A stretch of DNA of 35,924 nt. Source: CAYZAK01 sp964476445. Its GTDB lineage: Bacteria; CG03; SLGR01; JAGXOG01. The first letter of the stretch is position 1. Each line of letters starts with the position of its first letter. The DNA lies in NCBI GenBank assembly GCA_964476445.1, contig CAYZAK010000014.1, positions 1 through 35,924 of the forward strand. Direction: 5' to 3'. Of this stretch, positions 26,133 through 34,308 are shown in pieces. A program made the position numbers and the translations under genes. The notes under the pieces are model-generated. The model made no database searches. It had not been told where the DNA came from and worked only from the letters and a program-made list of their open reading frames with translations.

Positions 26133-27137
26133 TTGTTAAAAAAAAGGAAAATTTTAATTATACAGACAGCTTTTCTGGGGGACTGTATTCTTACCTTACC
26201 GTTAATAAATACAGTTAAAAAATGTTTGTCAGCCCATGTATCTGTTTTAGTAACTCCGGCATTTAAAGATGTATTTAAAAATTCCCCTTCTGTTGATAAA
26301 GTTATAGTATACGACAAGAAAGGGGCCGATCGTGGTCCGGCCAATTTTTTAAATCTGGTTAAAATTATAAAAAATGAAAAATTTGAGCAGGCGTTTTTAC
26401 CTCAAAGATCTTTCAGAAGCGGTCTGATTGCATTTCTGTCCGGTATACCAAAAAGAATTGCTTTTAAAAGGGGAGGAGCTAAGTTTTTAGCTACTGAAAG
26501 ATGTGAATACGATTGGGATAAGCATGAAGTGGAACGGTTACTTAACTTGGCCCGGCTGGCAGGCTGTAAAAAGCCGGTAAAAGAGTTTAGTCTGATTCCG
26601 GACAATAATCTAATAAGAAAATATAAAGATTTATTTTCAAATCATTCTACAAAAAAAGTACTCGGCATCTGTGTTCAGAGTGAATGGAAAACAAAACAAT
26701 GGCCGGTAGAAAGATATAAAAATCTTATAAAAGAAGTTTGGAAAGATTTTACAATAGTTATTATAGGCAAAAATCATGAAAAATGGGATGAAGACGTGAT
26801 AAATCTTACCGGGAAAACATCTGTGAAGGAGTTACTGGCCGCGGTAAGCTGTTTAGATATACTTTTATCCAATGATACCGGGGTCATGCACATAGGAGCG
26901 GCATTTAAAAAACCGGTAATAGCTATTTTCGGTCCAACTGTTCCAGGGATGGGTTTTTCACCTTATGGGAATATGCATAAAATAATTGAAGTACCTTTAA
27001 ATTGCCGGCCCTGCAGTCTTCACGGTCCTCAGAGATGTCCCTTAAAACATTTTAAATGTATGCGCGATATCGAAATAAAGAGGATTAAAAAAGATTTATA
27101 CGACAAGGTAAAGGAATTAAAAACAGATGGCAAATAG
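26133..27137 (+). CDS. GT9 heptosyltransferase (second copy)
   Basis: Paralogue of the preceding gene, 334 residues. It has ILIIQTAFLGDCILTLPL at the N-terminus, QSEWKTKQWPVERY, and the sugar-nucleotide site SNDTGVMHIGAA. C-terminal Cys291, 294, 302 and 309 reproduce the 3-8-7 spacing of the first copy (CRPCSLHG). Of the pair, the sequence LSNDTGVMH looks closer to WaaF, so this may be heptosyltransferase II; that is a guess. TTG start 5 bp after the previous stop. The C-terminal GmhB part of a downstream fusion should help make its ADP-heptose donor. Confidence 0.88.
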   Translation: MLKKRKILIIQTAFLGDCILTLPLINTVKKCLSAHVSVLVTPAFKDVFKNSPSVDKVIVYDKKGADRGPANFLNLVKIIKNEKFEQAFLPQRSFRSGLIAFLSGIPKRIAFKRGGAKFLATERCEYDWDKHEVERLLNLARLAGCKKPVKEFSLIPDNNLIRKYKDLFSNHSTKKVLGICVQSEWKTKQWPVERYKNLIKEVWKDFTIVIIGKNHEKWDEDVINLTGKTSVKELLAAVSCLDILLSNDTGVMHIGAAFKKPVIAIFGPTVPGMGFSPYGNMHKIIEVPLNCRPCSLHGPQRCPLKHFKCMRDIEIKRIKKDLYDKVKELKTDGK

Positions 27138-28929
27138 TTGTAAGGCAAACATATGTGTAGTAGTTCCGGTCAAAAAAACAGGAACTGATCTGGAAAAATT
27201 ATTGTTTAGGATAGATAAATCTCTGAATTTATCTTACAAAGTACTGGTAATGGATTTGCTTTCTTCACCACGGATGGAAAAAATTTGCAAAAAACTAAAA
27301 AATAAGCTTCCTGTTGAATATTTTAATTATGCCGGTAGGTCTTTACCGTTTAAAAGTATTTTTACTTATATATTGAAAACTATTCCCCGGGAAAGCGGGG
27401 TGATTACTCTCTCCGAAACCCAAAATTATAATGGGGGGGCAATAAATACAATGGCTCGAATTTTACAAAAAAAGGATATTGTAACTGGATCTCGTTTTCA
27501 TAAGGGAGCGACCCGGAGAGAGGATAAAAAATTCAGTAATTTTTTGTCCTATATTGTGAACCGGCTGTTTTGGCTATTATTTCCTATTGAGGAAGTCCGT
27601 GGTTATCTGTCCGATTTTCGGATGTATAAGGTAAAGGTAATAAAGGAATTTAAAAAATCTACCGGTAACCTTCCCTTTTATCGCTGTGGTTATACGGATG
27701 ATCTGGAAATGTTTTTGAAATTAGCTTATTTTGGGGTTTCTGTAAAAGAGATAGAACTGACTTGCAAAGGAAAAAAATCCGGTTATTTTTCAGATATTTT
27801 AAAAAAAACAGCCGGTTATATATATTTAATATTTAAACTAAAAGTTGAAAAAAAAATTATAAAACAACAAGCTCCAAAAAAAATTCTTCATATTGTTAAT
27901 ATACCTTGGTATTCGGGGCTGGCCCGTTTCGCGCTGGATATGGGAGAGGTCCCCGAAAACCTAAAATTCGGACCGGTATTTGGTGTTGTTAAAAATTCAG
28001 TACTTTACAAGAAGTCGGTAAAAAAGCATACTGTAATAGGCCTGCCGGGAAGGGGGACTTTGGAAAGTTTAATAGGGGCGGCGAAATTAGATGTTTGTTT
28101 GAAGCGGTTTAATATAAAAAAAATAGTAGCCCATACGGGCAGTTCTTTTTTTATAGGTACATTGATAAGTATTCTTACCCGGCGGCCAATTTACCGGGTT
28201 TATGCCCAGCGGGGTATGATAAGCGATAATTTTTTAAATAGATGGATGCATAAAAGATCCCGGGGAATTATTGTTCCGACCTGGCAATTAAAAACAAAAT
28301 TTTTACAGGAAGGCTGGGATGAAGAAAAGGTGTTTTATTTACCGCCGGTAGTAAGAAAAAGATTTTCGAAATCTCGGATACCGGATGATAACAGGGTGGG
28401 AATTGTGGGCCGGCTTGATAAAGTAAAAGGGCACCGGATATTATTTCAAGCTCTTGGTTATATAAAAGATAAATTAAATAATTTTGAATTAACAGTGGTC
28501 GGACATGAAGCAGGTATAACCTGGGAAGAACTGAAACAGTGTGCCGGTAAGTTTGGAATTTCTGATAGGGTTAAGTATATAGGGTACATTAAAGAAGACA
28601 AAGTACCAGTTTTTATGAAATCCTGTAAGCTTGGAATAGTTCCTTCGCTGGGCTCAGAAGCGGTAAGCAGGGTGGCCTTGGAATGGATGGCCAGCGGTAG
28701 ACCGGTACTGGCCAGTGCTGTAGGATGTCTTCCCGAAATTATAGACTCCGGAAAAAATGGGTTTTTAACCTCTCCCGGAAAATATAAATTATTAGGAAAG
28801 AAATTACACCAAATTTTGAATAACAGACAACTTAATGTTAAGATGGCTCAAAATGCAATAGAATGTGTAAAGAAAAGACATTCTCCGGGGGTATATGAAA
28901 AAAACATAGGAAAAATTTTAAATGAATAA
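27127..28929 (+). CDS. Two-domain glycosyltransferase: GT2-like + GT4
   Basis: A 600-aa fusion. Residues 1-240 resemble a dolichol-phosphate-mannose-synthase-like GT2 fold (VVVPVKKTGTDLE, DIVTGSRFHKG, YLSDFRMYK), but the metal-binding DxD of such enzymes is replaced by Leu95-Ser96-Glu97, and the DxxSxDGT segment is MDLLSSPRM, so this half may be inactive or altered. Residues 253-600 are a GT4-type GT-B enzyme with VGRLDKVKGH and the E-x7-E pair Glu511/Glu519 (EAVSRVALE), which look functional. It overlaps the heptosyltransferase gene by 11 bp and the next GT2 by 8 bp. Likely an LPS core or O-chain transferase; the sugar is unknown. Confidence 0.82.
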   Translation: MANSCKANICVVVPVKKTGTDLEKLLFRIDKSLNLSYKVLVMDLLSSPRMEKICKKLKNKLPVEYFNYAGRSLPFKSIFTYILKTIPRESGVITLSETQNYNGGAINTMARILQKKDIVTGSRFHKGATRREDKKFSNFLSYIVNRLFWLLFPIEEVRGYLSDFRMYKVKVIKEFKKSTGNLPFYRCGYTDDLEMFLKLAYFGVSVKEIELTCKGKKSGYFSDILKKTAGYIYLIFKLKVEKKIIKQQAPKKILHIVNIPWYSGLARFALDMGEVPENLKFGPVFGVVKNSVLYKKSVKKHTVIGLPGRGTLESLIGAAKLDVCLKRFNIKKIVAHTGSSFFIGTLISILTRRPIYRVYAQRGMISDNFLNRWMHKRSRGIIVPTWQLKTKFLQEGWDEEKVFYLPPVVRKRFSKSRIPDDNRVGIVGRLDKVKGHRILFQALGYIKDKLNNFELTVVGHEAGITWEELKQCAGKFGISDRVKYIGYIKEDKVPVFMKSCKLGIVPSLGSEAVSRVALEWMASGRPVLASAVGCLPEIIDSGKNGFLTSPGKYKLLGKKLHQILNNRQLNVKMAQNAIECVKKRHSPGVYEKNIGKILNE

Positions 28930-29671
28930 TGTCACAGCAGTAATAGTTACCTATAATGAAGAAGATAATATCGGGATATGTATTAAGCATCTTGAATTTG
29001 TGGATGAGATAATAGTAGTTGATACAAACTCAACTGACCGCACCCAAAAAATTGCCCGAAATATGGGAGCCAGGATTATAAATTCTGATGTTAAGTATCC
29101 CGAAGCCAAAAAGAATATAGGGATGGATAAATCTAAAAACAACTGGATTTTGGTGGTGGATGCTGATGAGATAATTACTCCTGCTCTTGCCGGGGAGATA
29201 CAAAAAACCCTTAAAGATCCGAATTATGACGGGTACTGGATATACAGGAAAAATTTTTTTCTGGGATATCCTATAAATCACGGGGGGTGGGAAAGTGATA
29301 AAGTTATAAGGTTATTTAAAAAAGAAAAATCCAGATATCCGGATAAAAGAGTACACGGCGAACTTAAATTAGCTGGAAAAGCTGGATATTTAAAGAATAA
29401 GATGGAACATCATTCCTATAAGTCCGTAGATGATTATTTTACCAAGGTAAACAGATATACAAAGTGGAGTGCGCTGGATAGAAAAGGAAAGAAAGTTACT
29501 CCGGGAAAACTTTTTGCCAATCCCATGGGGAGATTTATAAAAATGTATTTTTTGAAATTAGGATTTTTGGATGGCACAATAGGGTTTGTCCTGGCGGTAA
29601 CAGCTTCGTTTAGCGTATTTACCAAGTATTTGAGGATTTATTTATTAACAGCAGCAAGGAGAAAAAAGTGA
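28922..29671 (+). CDS. WaaE-like GT2 glycosyltransferase
   Basis: Cytoplasmic family 2 transferase of the LPS core type. The 249 residues have VIVTYNEEDNI, VDTNSTDRT, and the catalytic/metal motif VVDADEI, followed by HGGWESDKVIRLFKK and the VHGEL block typical of WaaE/KdtX-like core glucosyltransferases. A hydrophobic C-terminal helix (about 212-235) may attach it to the membrane. Overlaps its neighbours by 8 bp and 4 bp. Sugar and acceptor are inferred from family only. Confidence 0.85.
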   Translation: MNNVTAVIVTYNEEDNIGICIKHLEFVDEIIVVDTNSTDRTQKIARNMGARIINSDVKYPEAKKNIGMDKSKNNWILVVDADEIITPALAGEIQKTLKDPNYDGYWIYRKNFFLGYPINHGGWESDKVIRLFKKEKSRYPDKRVHGELKLAGKAGYLKNKMEHHSYKSVDDYFTKVNRYTKWSALDRKGKKVTPGKLFANPMGRFIKMYFLKLGFLDGTIGFVLAVTASFSVFTKYLRIYLLTAARRKK

Positions 29672-30549
29672 AAGTAAGCGGTTTTACATTTGTTAAAGAT
29701 GCTATTAAATACGATTTTCCGGTAGAAGAGTCCATAAGGTCAATGCTGCCTTTATGTGATGAGGTATATGTTAATGTGGGGGTCTCAGAAGATAACACTC
29801 TGGAATTGATTCAATCAATTAAAAGCGACAAAATAAATATAATTGTTTCAAAATGGGATCCCGATTTTAAGGCTAAAGGACGAATATTAGCTGTTCAGAC
29901 CAATATTCCCCTGTACCGTTGCCGGGGAGACTGGTGTATTTATCTTCAGGCTGATGAAGTACTTCATGAGCAGGATTACGATACAATAAGAAACTGTATG
30001 AGAGAAAATCTGAATGATGAGAGAGTTGAGGGCCTGGTTTTAAATTATCGCCATTTTTACGGGGATTTTAATACCTATGTTAAATCCTATCACTGGTACA
30101 AAAGAGAAATAAGAATAATACGGAATCATCTGGGGATTCAGTCTTGGCGAAGCGCACAGTCTTTTAGAGTTGACGGCCGTAAACTTAGGGTAAAGGAGTG
30201 TCCGGCCTACGTTTATCATTACGGATGGGTCCGGGATCCATATAAAATGGCTGCTAAAAAAAGATATCATAATTCTCTTCACCATGGGGATAAAGAAGAC
30301 AAAAATAAAAAGAAAGAACGATTCTATTATGAAGAAAAGATGGACCCTTTTATGGTAAAAGATTACAGTAATACACATCCCGGGGTAATGGCTGAAAGAA
30401 TAAAAAACTGGGATTATCCTTTTTGTCCTGAAAAATTTGAGTACAAATTGAATTTTAAGGATATAAGATACCGAGTAACTGATGTTATAGCGGATTTAAT
30501 TGGAATAAGGATAGGCGAATACCGGAATTTCAAGCTTTTTAAGAGCTAA
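29668..30549 (+). CDS. GT2-like glycosyltransferase
   Basis: The 293 residues open with VSGFTFVKDAI and contain DEVYVNVGVSEDNT and IYLQADEVL, the expected order of a family 2 (GT-A) transferase in which QADE stands in for the usual DADE/DxD. A region rich in Lys, Tyr and His follows (about 180-240). The start is GTG 29668: AAGGAG lies about 6 nt upstream and the GTGA overlap with the previous stop fits. The function within LPS assembly is unknown. Confidence 0.72.
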   Translation: MKVSGFTFVKDAIKYDFPVEESIRSMLPLCDEVYVNVGVSEDNTLELIQSIKSDKINIIVSKWDPDFKAKGRILAVQTNIPLYRCRGDWCIYLQADEVLHEQDYDTIRNCMRENLNDERVEGLVLNYRHFYGDFNTYVKSYHWYKREIRIIRNHLGIQSWRSAQSFRVDGRKLRVKECPAYVYHYGWVRDPYKMAAKKRYHNSLHHGDKEDKNKKKERFYYEEKMDPFMVKDYSNTHPGVMAERIKNWDYPFCPEKFEYKLNFKDIRYRVTDVIADLIGIRIGEYRNFKLFKS

Positions 30550-30555
30550 GGTTTA

Positions 30556-31617
30556 ATGAGAATAGTACATCTGGATACTGGACGGACCTGGCGGGGGGGG
30601 CAGAATCAGGTTTTTCTTTTAATCAGGGAATTAAAAAAACGGGGACTGGAACAGTTGCTTATCACACCGCCCGGAACTCCCCTGGAACAAAAAATACAGA
30701 ATATGGGGGTCAAAATAAAGAATTTAAATCCGGCAAACGATCTTGATATCATATCCGGATGGAAACTTAAAAAGATAGTGAGTAATTATGCACCCGGGAT
30801 AGTTCATTTTCATACAGCCAAGAGTTTGGGAGTAGGTAGTCTTACGTTACGAAAATTTAGAAAAAAAACGGTATTTACCCGACGGGTTGATTTTCCCTTA
30901 AAAAACAATATTCTAAATAAAATAAAATACGGATTTCCCGGTAAACTGGTAGTTATATCTGATTTTATAAAAAAACAGATGCTTGAGTCCGGGTTTAAAA
31001 ATCCGGAACGTATATATTCATCAGTAGACACTGAAAAGTTTAAGAGTGACAAAAAAACTGTGGTTCAAAAACCAAAAAATTTTAAAGTGGGAATGTCCGG
31101 CGCTCTAAATTTAAATCATAAAGATTTTTTGACTTTTATACGGGCCGCTCAAAAAGTAATTGAAAAAAACAAAAAAGTAAAGTTTTACATAGCCGGTACA
31201 GGCCGGGATGAAAAAAAAATTTTAGAATTTATAAAAGAACGCGAGCTGGGGAGGCAGGTCAGACTTAAAGGATTTGTGGAAGATATGCCCGCTTTTTATC
31301 ATAATCTGGATGTTTTGGTACATACTGTACATTACGAGGGGCTGGGGACTTCGGTGTTAGAAGGGATGGCTTCCGGACTGCCTGTAGTGGCTACTCGGGT
31401 AGGTGGGCTAAAAGAGGTAGTTAAAGACGGTATAAACGGATTTTTAGTTGCCAAAAAGGATGATGGGGCAGTTTTTGACCAGCTCCAAAAAATTTTGTAC
31501 GATAAAAGTTTAAGAAAAAAACTGGGTGTCCGGGGCCGAACAAGGGTAGAAGAAAAATTCTCAGTTAAGAAGATGGTGAATGGATATATAGATATATATA
31601 GGAAAATTGATAAATAA
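30556..31617 (+). CDS. GT4 glycosyltransferase
   Basis: GT-B fold family 4 transferase, 353 residues. The N-terminal part reads HLDTGRTWRGGQNQ, the acceptor-side loop of this family; the C-terminal half has GAL-x-HKD, FYIAGTGRDEKKI, and the donor-binding E-x7-E pair Glu261/Glu269 in HYEGLGTSVLEGMASG. No membrane helix. UAAGG lies 5 nt before the ATG. An eight-G tract sits in codons 13-15 (30593-30600). Probably adds a sugar to the LPS core or O-chain. Confidence 0.88.
   Translation: MRIVHLDTGRTWRGGQNQVFLLIRELKKRGLEQLLITPPGTPLEQKIQNMGVKIKNLNPANDLDIISGWKLKKIVSNYAPGIVHFHTAKSLGVGSLTLRKFRKKTVFTRRVDFPLKNNILNKIKYGFPGKLVVISDFIKKQMLESGFKNPERIYSSVDTEKFKSDKKTVVQKPKNFKVGMSGALNLNHKDFLTFIRAAQKVIEKNKKVKFYIAGTGRDEKKILEFIKERELGRQVRLKGFVEDMPAFYHNLDVLVHTVHYEGLGTSVLEGMASGLPVVATRVGGLKEVVKDGINGFLVAKKDDGAVFDQLQKILYDKSLRKKLGVRGRTRVEEKFSVKKMVNGYIDIYRKIDK
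30593..30600 (+). repeat. G8 homopolymer tract early in the GT4 gene
   Basis: Eight G in the codons for Arg-Gly-Gly of the conserved TWRGGQ loop, just 13 codons after the start. A slip here would switch the enzyme off, as in phase-variable LPS transferases of other bacteria; whether it varies is unknown. Confidence 0.9.
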
Positions 31618-31640
31618 TAAAAATGGAGCGGTAAAAAGCT

Positions 31641-32903
31641 GTGATTAGGATAAATACTAAAAAAACAGGGAATACTTTGTTTAACTGGGGACTGGTGTTA
31701 CTGGCCATAAGTATACCGGTTTCTATATTTTTTATGGGTGTGGCTGTTGGTTTTTTGGGGGCCGCTTTTTTAATAAAAATTTTTACCGGCGAATTAAAAA
31801 TCATAAAAACCGGGCTTGAAATTCCTCTGGGGTTATTTATACTGGCTTACCTGATAAGTACCATCTTAGGCTCACCCGAGCCGTGGGAAAGTCTAAAATA
31901 TATTTTTAATAAACACGGATGGATGTTCTGCATGGTATTTATGATCTATATGTTTAAACCTGAACATATATGGAAATTTTTAAAGTTAATGGCCTGGAGT
32001 GCGGTTGTCGCCGGTATTTATACTGTAGTTCAGGGGTTCTCAGGCTGGGCTCTTTTAGGGGGGTTGGCCGCTAGCATAGAAGAAGGACTTCTTTCAAGTA
32101 TATCTATGGGAAGAGACAGGATAGCACCGGTAACTGAATTCTTGGGTATTACTCTGTATAGGGGTTCTGGTGTATTCAGTCACCACCTGGATCTGGGGGG
32201 GCAGATGGCCATGCTTTCATTCGTGAGCTGGACAATAATTAAAAAGAAAAGATATTTTATGTTTATACCTGCCGCTCTGTTTTTTAGTTTTGCCTACAGT
32301 GCATGGGGAGGATTTATATTGGGATTAATATATATTCTTGCAGTTAAAAATAAAAAAGTTATTTACGGATTGGCAGTGTTGGTAGTGTTTACCTCTATTT
32401 TTCTTTCGGTACCCGGGAATATCTCGGTGGTTAAAGAGAAATTTTCAGGGCGACTGGCTATATGGGAGGCCTCCATTCATATGTATAAAAGTTCTCCTAT
32501 AGTGGGAATAGGCGCCGGCCGGTACACTCCCAGGTTTAAAGAAAATAATTATAGGGAAAAGTTTCCCCATCTACCGACGTCCGGTTCAAAAGTTCACCCC
32601 CATTCAATATATTTAAGTATGTTAGTTCGAGGCGGTGCGGTAACTTTTGCGGCTTTTCTGTTTTTTCTATTAAAATTCATGCAATTATATATCCGCCCTC
32701 CCAAGGATTTTAAGTTTAAGAAATTCAATAAAGTATATGATTTTTTATGGGCTGCCCTTTTCTCAGTATTTAGTGCGGGCATTTTTCAAACCTATCTTAC
32801 CTCTGCCCAAAATTCAGTTTTGATATGGACTCTAATCGGAATTATTATTTCTCTTAAATATCACTACTCACAGAAAAGTAAAGATGGAATACCGACAAGG
32901 TGA
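31641..32903 (+). CDS. O-antigen ligase/polymerase family protein, copy 1
   Basis: Inner-membrane protein of the Wzy/WaaL (O-antigen ligase) family, 420 residues with about ten hydrophobic segments, the first at about 13-45. The large external loop near 290-330 contains GIGAGRY and VHPHSIYLSMLVRGG, with His319 and His321 matching the H-x-H-(N/S)-x-x-L motif whose His is needed in WaaL ligases. GTG start at 31641, with GGAG about 12 nt upstream. It probably joins or polymerises a lipid-linked glycan on the outer face of the membrane. A paralogue follows at 41 bp. Confidence 0.85.
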   Translation: MIRINTKKTGNTLFNWGLVLLAISIPVSIFFMGVAVGFLGAAFLIKIFTGELKIIKTGLEIPLGLFILAYLISTILGSPEPWESLKYIFNKHGWMFCMVFMIYMFKPEHIWKFLKLMAWSAVVAGIYTVVQGFSGWALLGGLAASIEEGLLSSISMGRDRIAPVTEFLGITLYRGSGVFSHHLDLGGQMAMLSFVSWTIIKKKRYFMFIPAALFFSFAYSAWGGFILGLIYILAVKNKKVIYGLAVLVVFTSIFLSVPGNISVVKEKFSGRLAIWEASIHMYKSSPIVGIGAGRYTPRFKENNYREKFPHLPTSGSKVHPHSIYLSMLVRGGAVTFAAFLFFLLKFMQLYIRPPKDFKFKKFNKVYDFLWAALFSVFSAGIFQTYLTSAQNSVLIWTLIGIIISLKYHYSQKSKDGIPTR

Positions 32904-32910
32904 CCGGTTT

Positions 32911-32938
32911 TTGAAAAGTATTTGTATTATAGTATAAT
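32911..32938 (+). promoter_or_regulatory. Promoter giving a leaderless start at the second ligase gene
   Basis: TTGAAA (32911-32916), 16-bp spacer, perfect TATAAT (32933-32938). Transcription would begin near 32944-32946, that is, on the ATG itself (32945), and no ribosome binding site precedes it. If used, it makes a leaderless mRNA for the second ligase paralogue and the genes after it. Confidence 0.55.
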
Positions 32939-32944
32939 AATAAA

Positions 32945-34207
32945 ATGAGATTAGAAATAGACGAAATATACAAAAATTCTCTTAATTGTGGGATAATATT
33001 ACTAGCAGTAAGCATGACTTTTTCCATTACTTTGATGAATGTTGCGGCCGGGTTACTTTTTATTGCTCTAATTATAAAAAAGTTCCGTAAAAACCTGAGT
33101 TTAACTCCAACCGGTCTGGAAATACCTCTGGCTGTTTTTATTGGTTTGTTTTTAGTGAGCTCTTTATTTAGTCCGGATATAGGGGGCAGTTTAAATAAAG
33201 TTGTACAGGATTACTGGTATATAGTTCATCTGTATCTGGTGGTGTATCTGTTTGAACAGCGGGAGATGAAAAGATTTTTAACTTATCTGGGCTGGGCGGC
33301 ATTTGGTATAGCCTTATACACCATACTTCAATCTACTGTAGGTTTAAATTTTAATTTAGATTTTCAAATCGGTGAAACTTTCCGATTGATTCCTCCGGCC
33401 TTACAAGAAGTTATAAATATAGGAAATTATTCAATTTTTTTGGGTACCGGGATTATGGGCAATCAGATAACCTTCGGCGGTCAACTGCTGATGTTGCTTT
33501 TTATAACCGCCGCGGTTTTTAATAAATTATTTATTTCTGTACTGGTGTGTCTGGCTTTATTTTTTAATTTTACTTTCAGCGCGTGGATCGGGTTGATAAT
33601 AGCTTTAATGGTCTATTCGTTTAAATTAAAAAAGAAGAGAATTTATTTGGTGCTATCAAGTTGTATTTTTGGGCTATTATTATTTACGGCCGGAGTAAAT
33701 TTAGAGGTGGATAAAGGGGTTTTGGCCGAGGAATTAAATACCCGGGAATTAAACAGCCGTTTGGATAGAGCGAAAACAGCTTTAAAAATGTTTACCCTGC
33801 AGCCATTTACGGGAACCGGTGCCGGTAGATACCGGGAGGTTCTCAATCAAAAATACCCGGAAGCTTTTCCGGCGGATAGCGAATATCCTGTTCAGCGACC
33901 CAGTTCTATTTATTTAAATCTTCTTATCGATGGCGGTTTTCTGGTTTTTTTATCATTTATGGTTTTGATTTTTATATTTGTTAAACTTTACTTGAAACCC
34001 GATCCTTCCTATAAAAGAAGATGGAAAAATCTACACTATGCCTGCTGGCTGGCTCTTCTGGCCGTATTTACCGGCGGAGTATTTCGAGATTATCTAACTG
34101 CGGCTCAGAATTCGGTTCTGATATGGACTATTGTGGGATTAATAATAAAACTTAAACAATCTAGCTGGTCGCGCCGAATGTCCCTTCCCGAAAGTAACCT
34201 AAAATAA
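32945..34207 (+). CDS. O-antigen ligase/polymerase family protein, copy 2
   Basis: Tandem paralogue of the preceding gene, also 420 residues with about ten membrane segments and collinear motifs (GTGAGRY, SSIYLNLLIDGG, AQNSVLIWT shared exactly with copy 1). In the external loop the paired His of copy 1 is replaced: Arg318 and Ser320 stand where His319 and His321 are. Loss of the His needed for ligation suggests a different role, for example polymerisation or a partner function. A near-consensus promoter lies right at the start codon and no ribosome site is seen. Duplication followed by divergence is the simplest history. Confidence 0.83.
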   Translation: MRLEIDEIYKNSLNCGIILLAVSMTFSITLMNVAAGLLFIALIIKKFRKNLSLTPTGLEIPLAVFIGLFLVSSLFSPDIGGSLNKVVQDYWYIVHLYLVVYLFEQREMKRFLTYLGWAAFGIALYTILQSTVGLNFNLDFQIGETFRLIPPALQEVINIGNYSIFLGTGIMGNQITFGGQLLMLLFITAAVFNKLFISVLVCLALFFNFTFSAWIGLIIALMVYSFKLKKKRIYLVLSSCIFGLLLFTAGVNLEVDKGVLAEELNTRELNSRLDRAKTALKMFTLQPFTGTGAGRYREVLNQKYPEAFPADSEYPVQRPSSIYLNLLIDGGFLVFLSFMVLIFIFVKLYLKPDPSYKRRWKNLHYACWLALLAVFTGGVFRDYLTAAQNSVLIWTIVGLIIKLKQSSWSRRMSLPESNLK

Positions 34208-34208
34208 A

Positions 34209-34307
34209 ATGATTCTAAAAGTTGAAATTAAAATTTCCCGGCTGGTAAAAAGCACCGGATGTAAAGAGGCATTAGCCCATTCCTATTTTATAAAAGAAAA
34301 CCTGTGA
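34209..34307 (+). CDS. Candidate 32-aa small ORF before the LpxL-GmhB gene
   Basis: ATG at 34209 begins 1 bp after the ligase stop and TGA ends at 34307, 1 bp before the next ATG, so the frame exactly fills the gap. The peptide (MILKVEIKISRLVKSTG and on) is basic, with one Cys at position 18, no signal peptide and no membrane helix. Codons resemble neighbouring genes (CGG, ATA, TCC). No ribosome site is obvious; coupling to the upstream stop is possible. It matches nothing I know and could also be decayed sequence. Confidence 0.35.
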   Translation: MILKVEIKISRLVKSTGCKEALAHSYFIKENL

Positions 34308-34308
34308 A

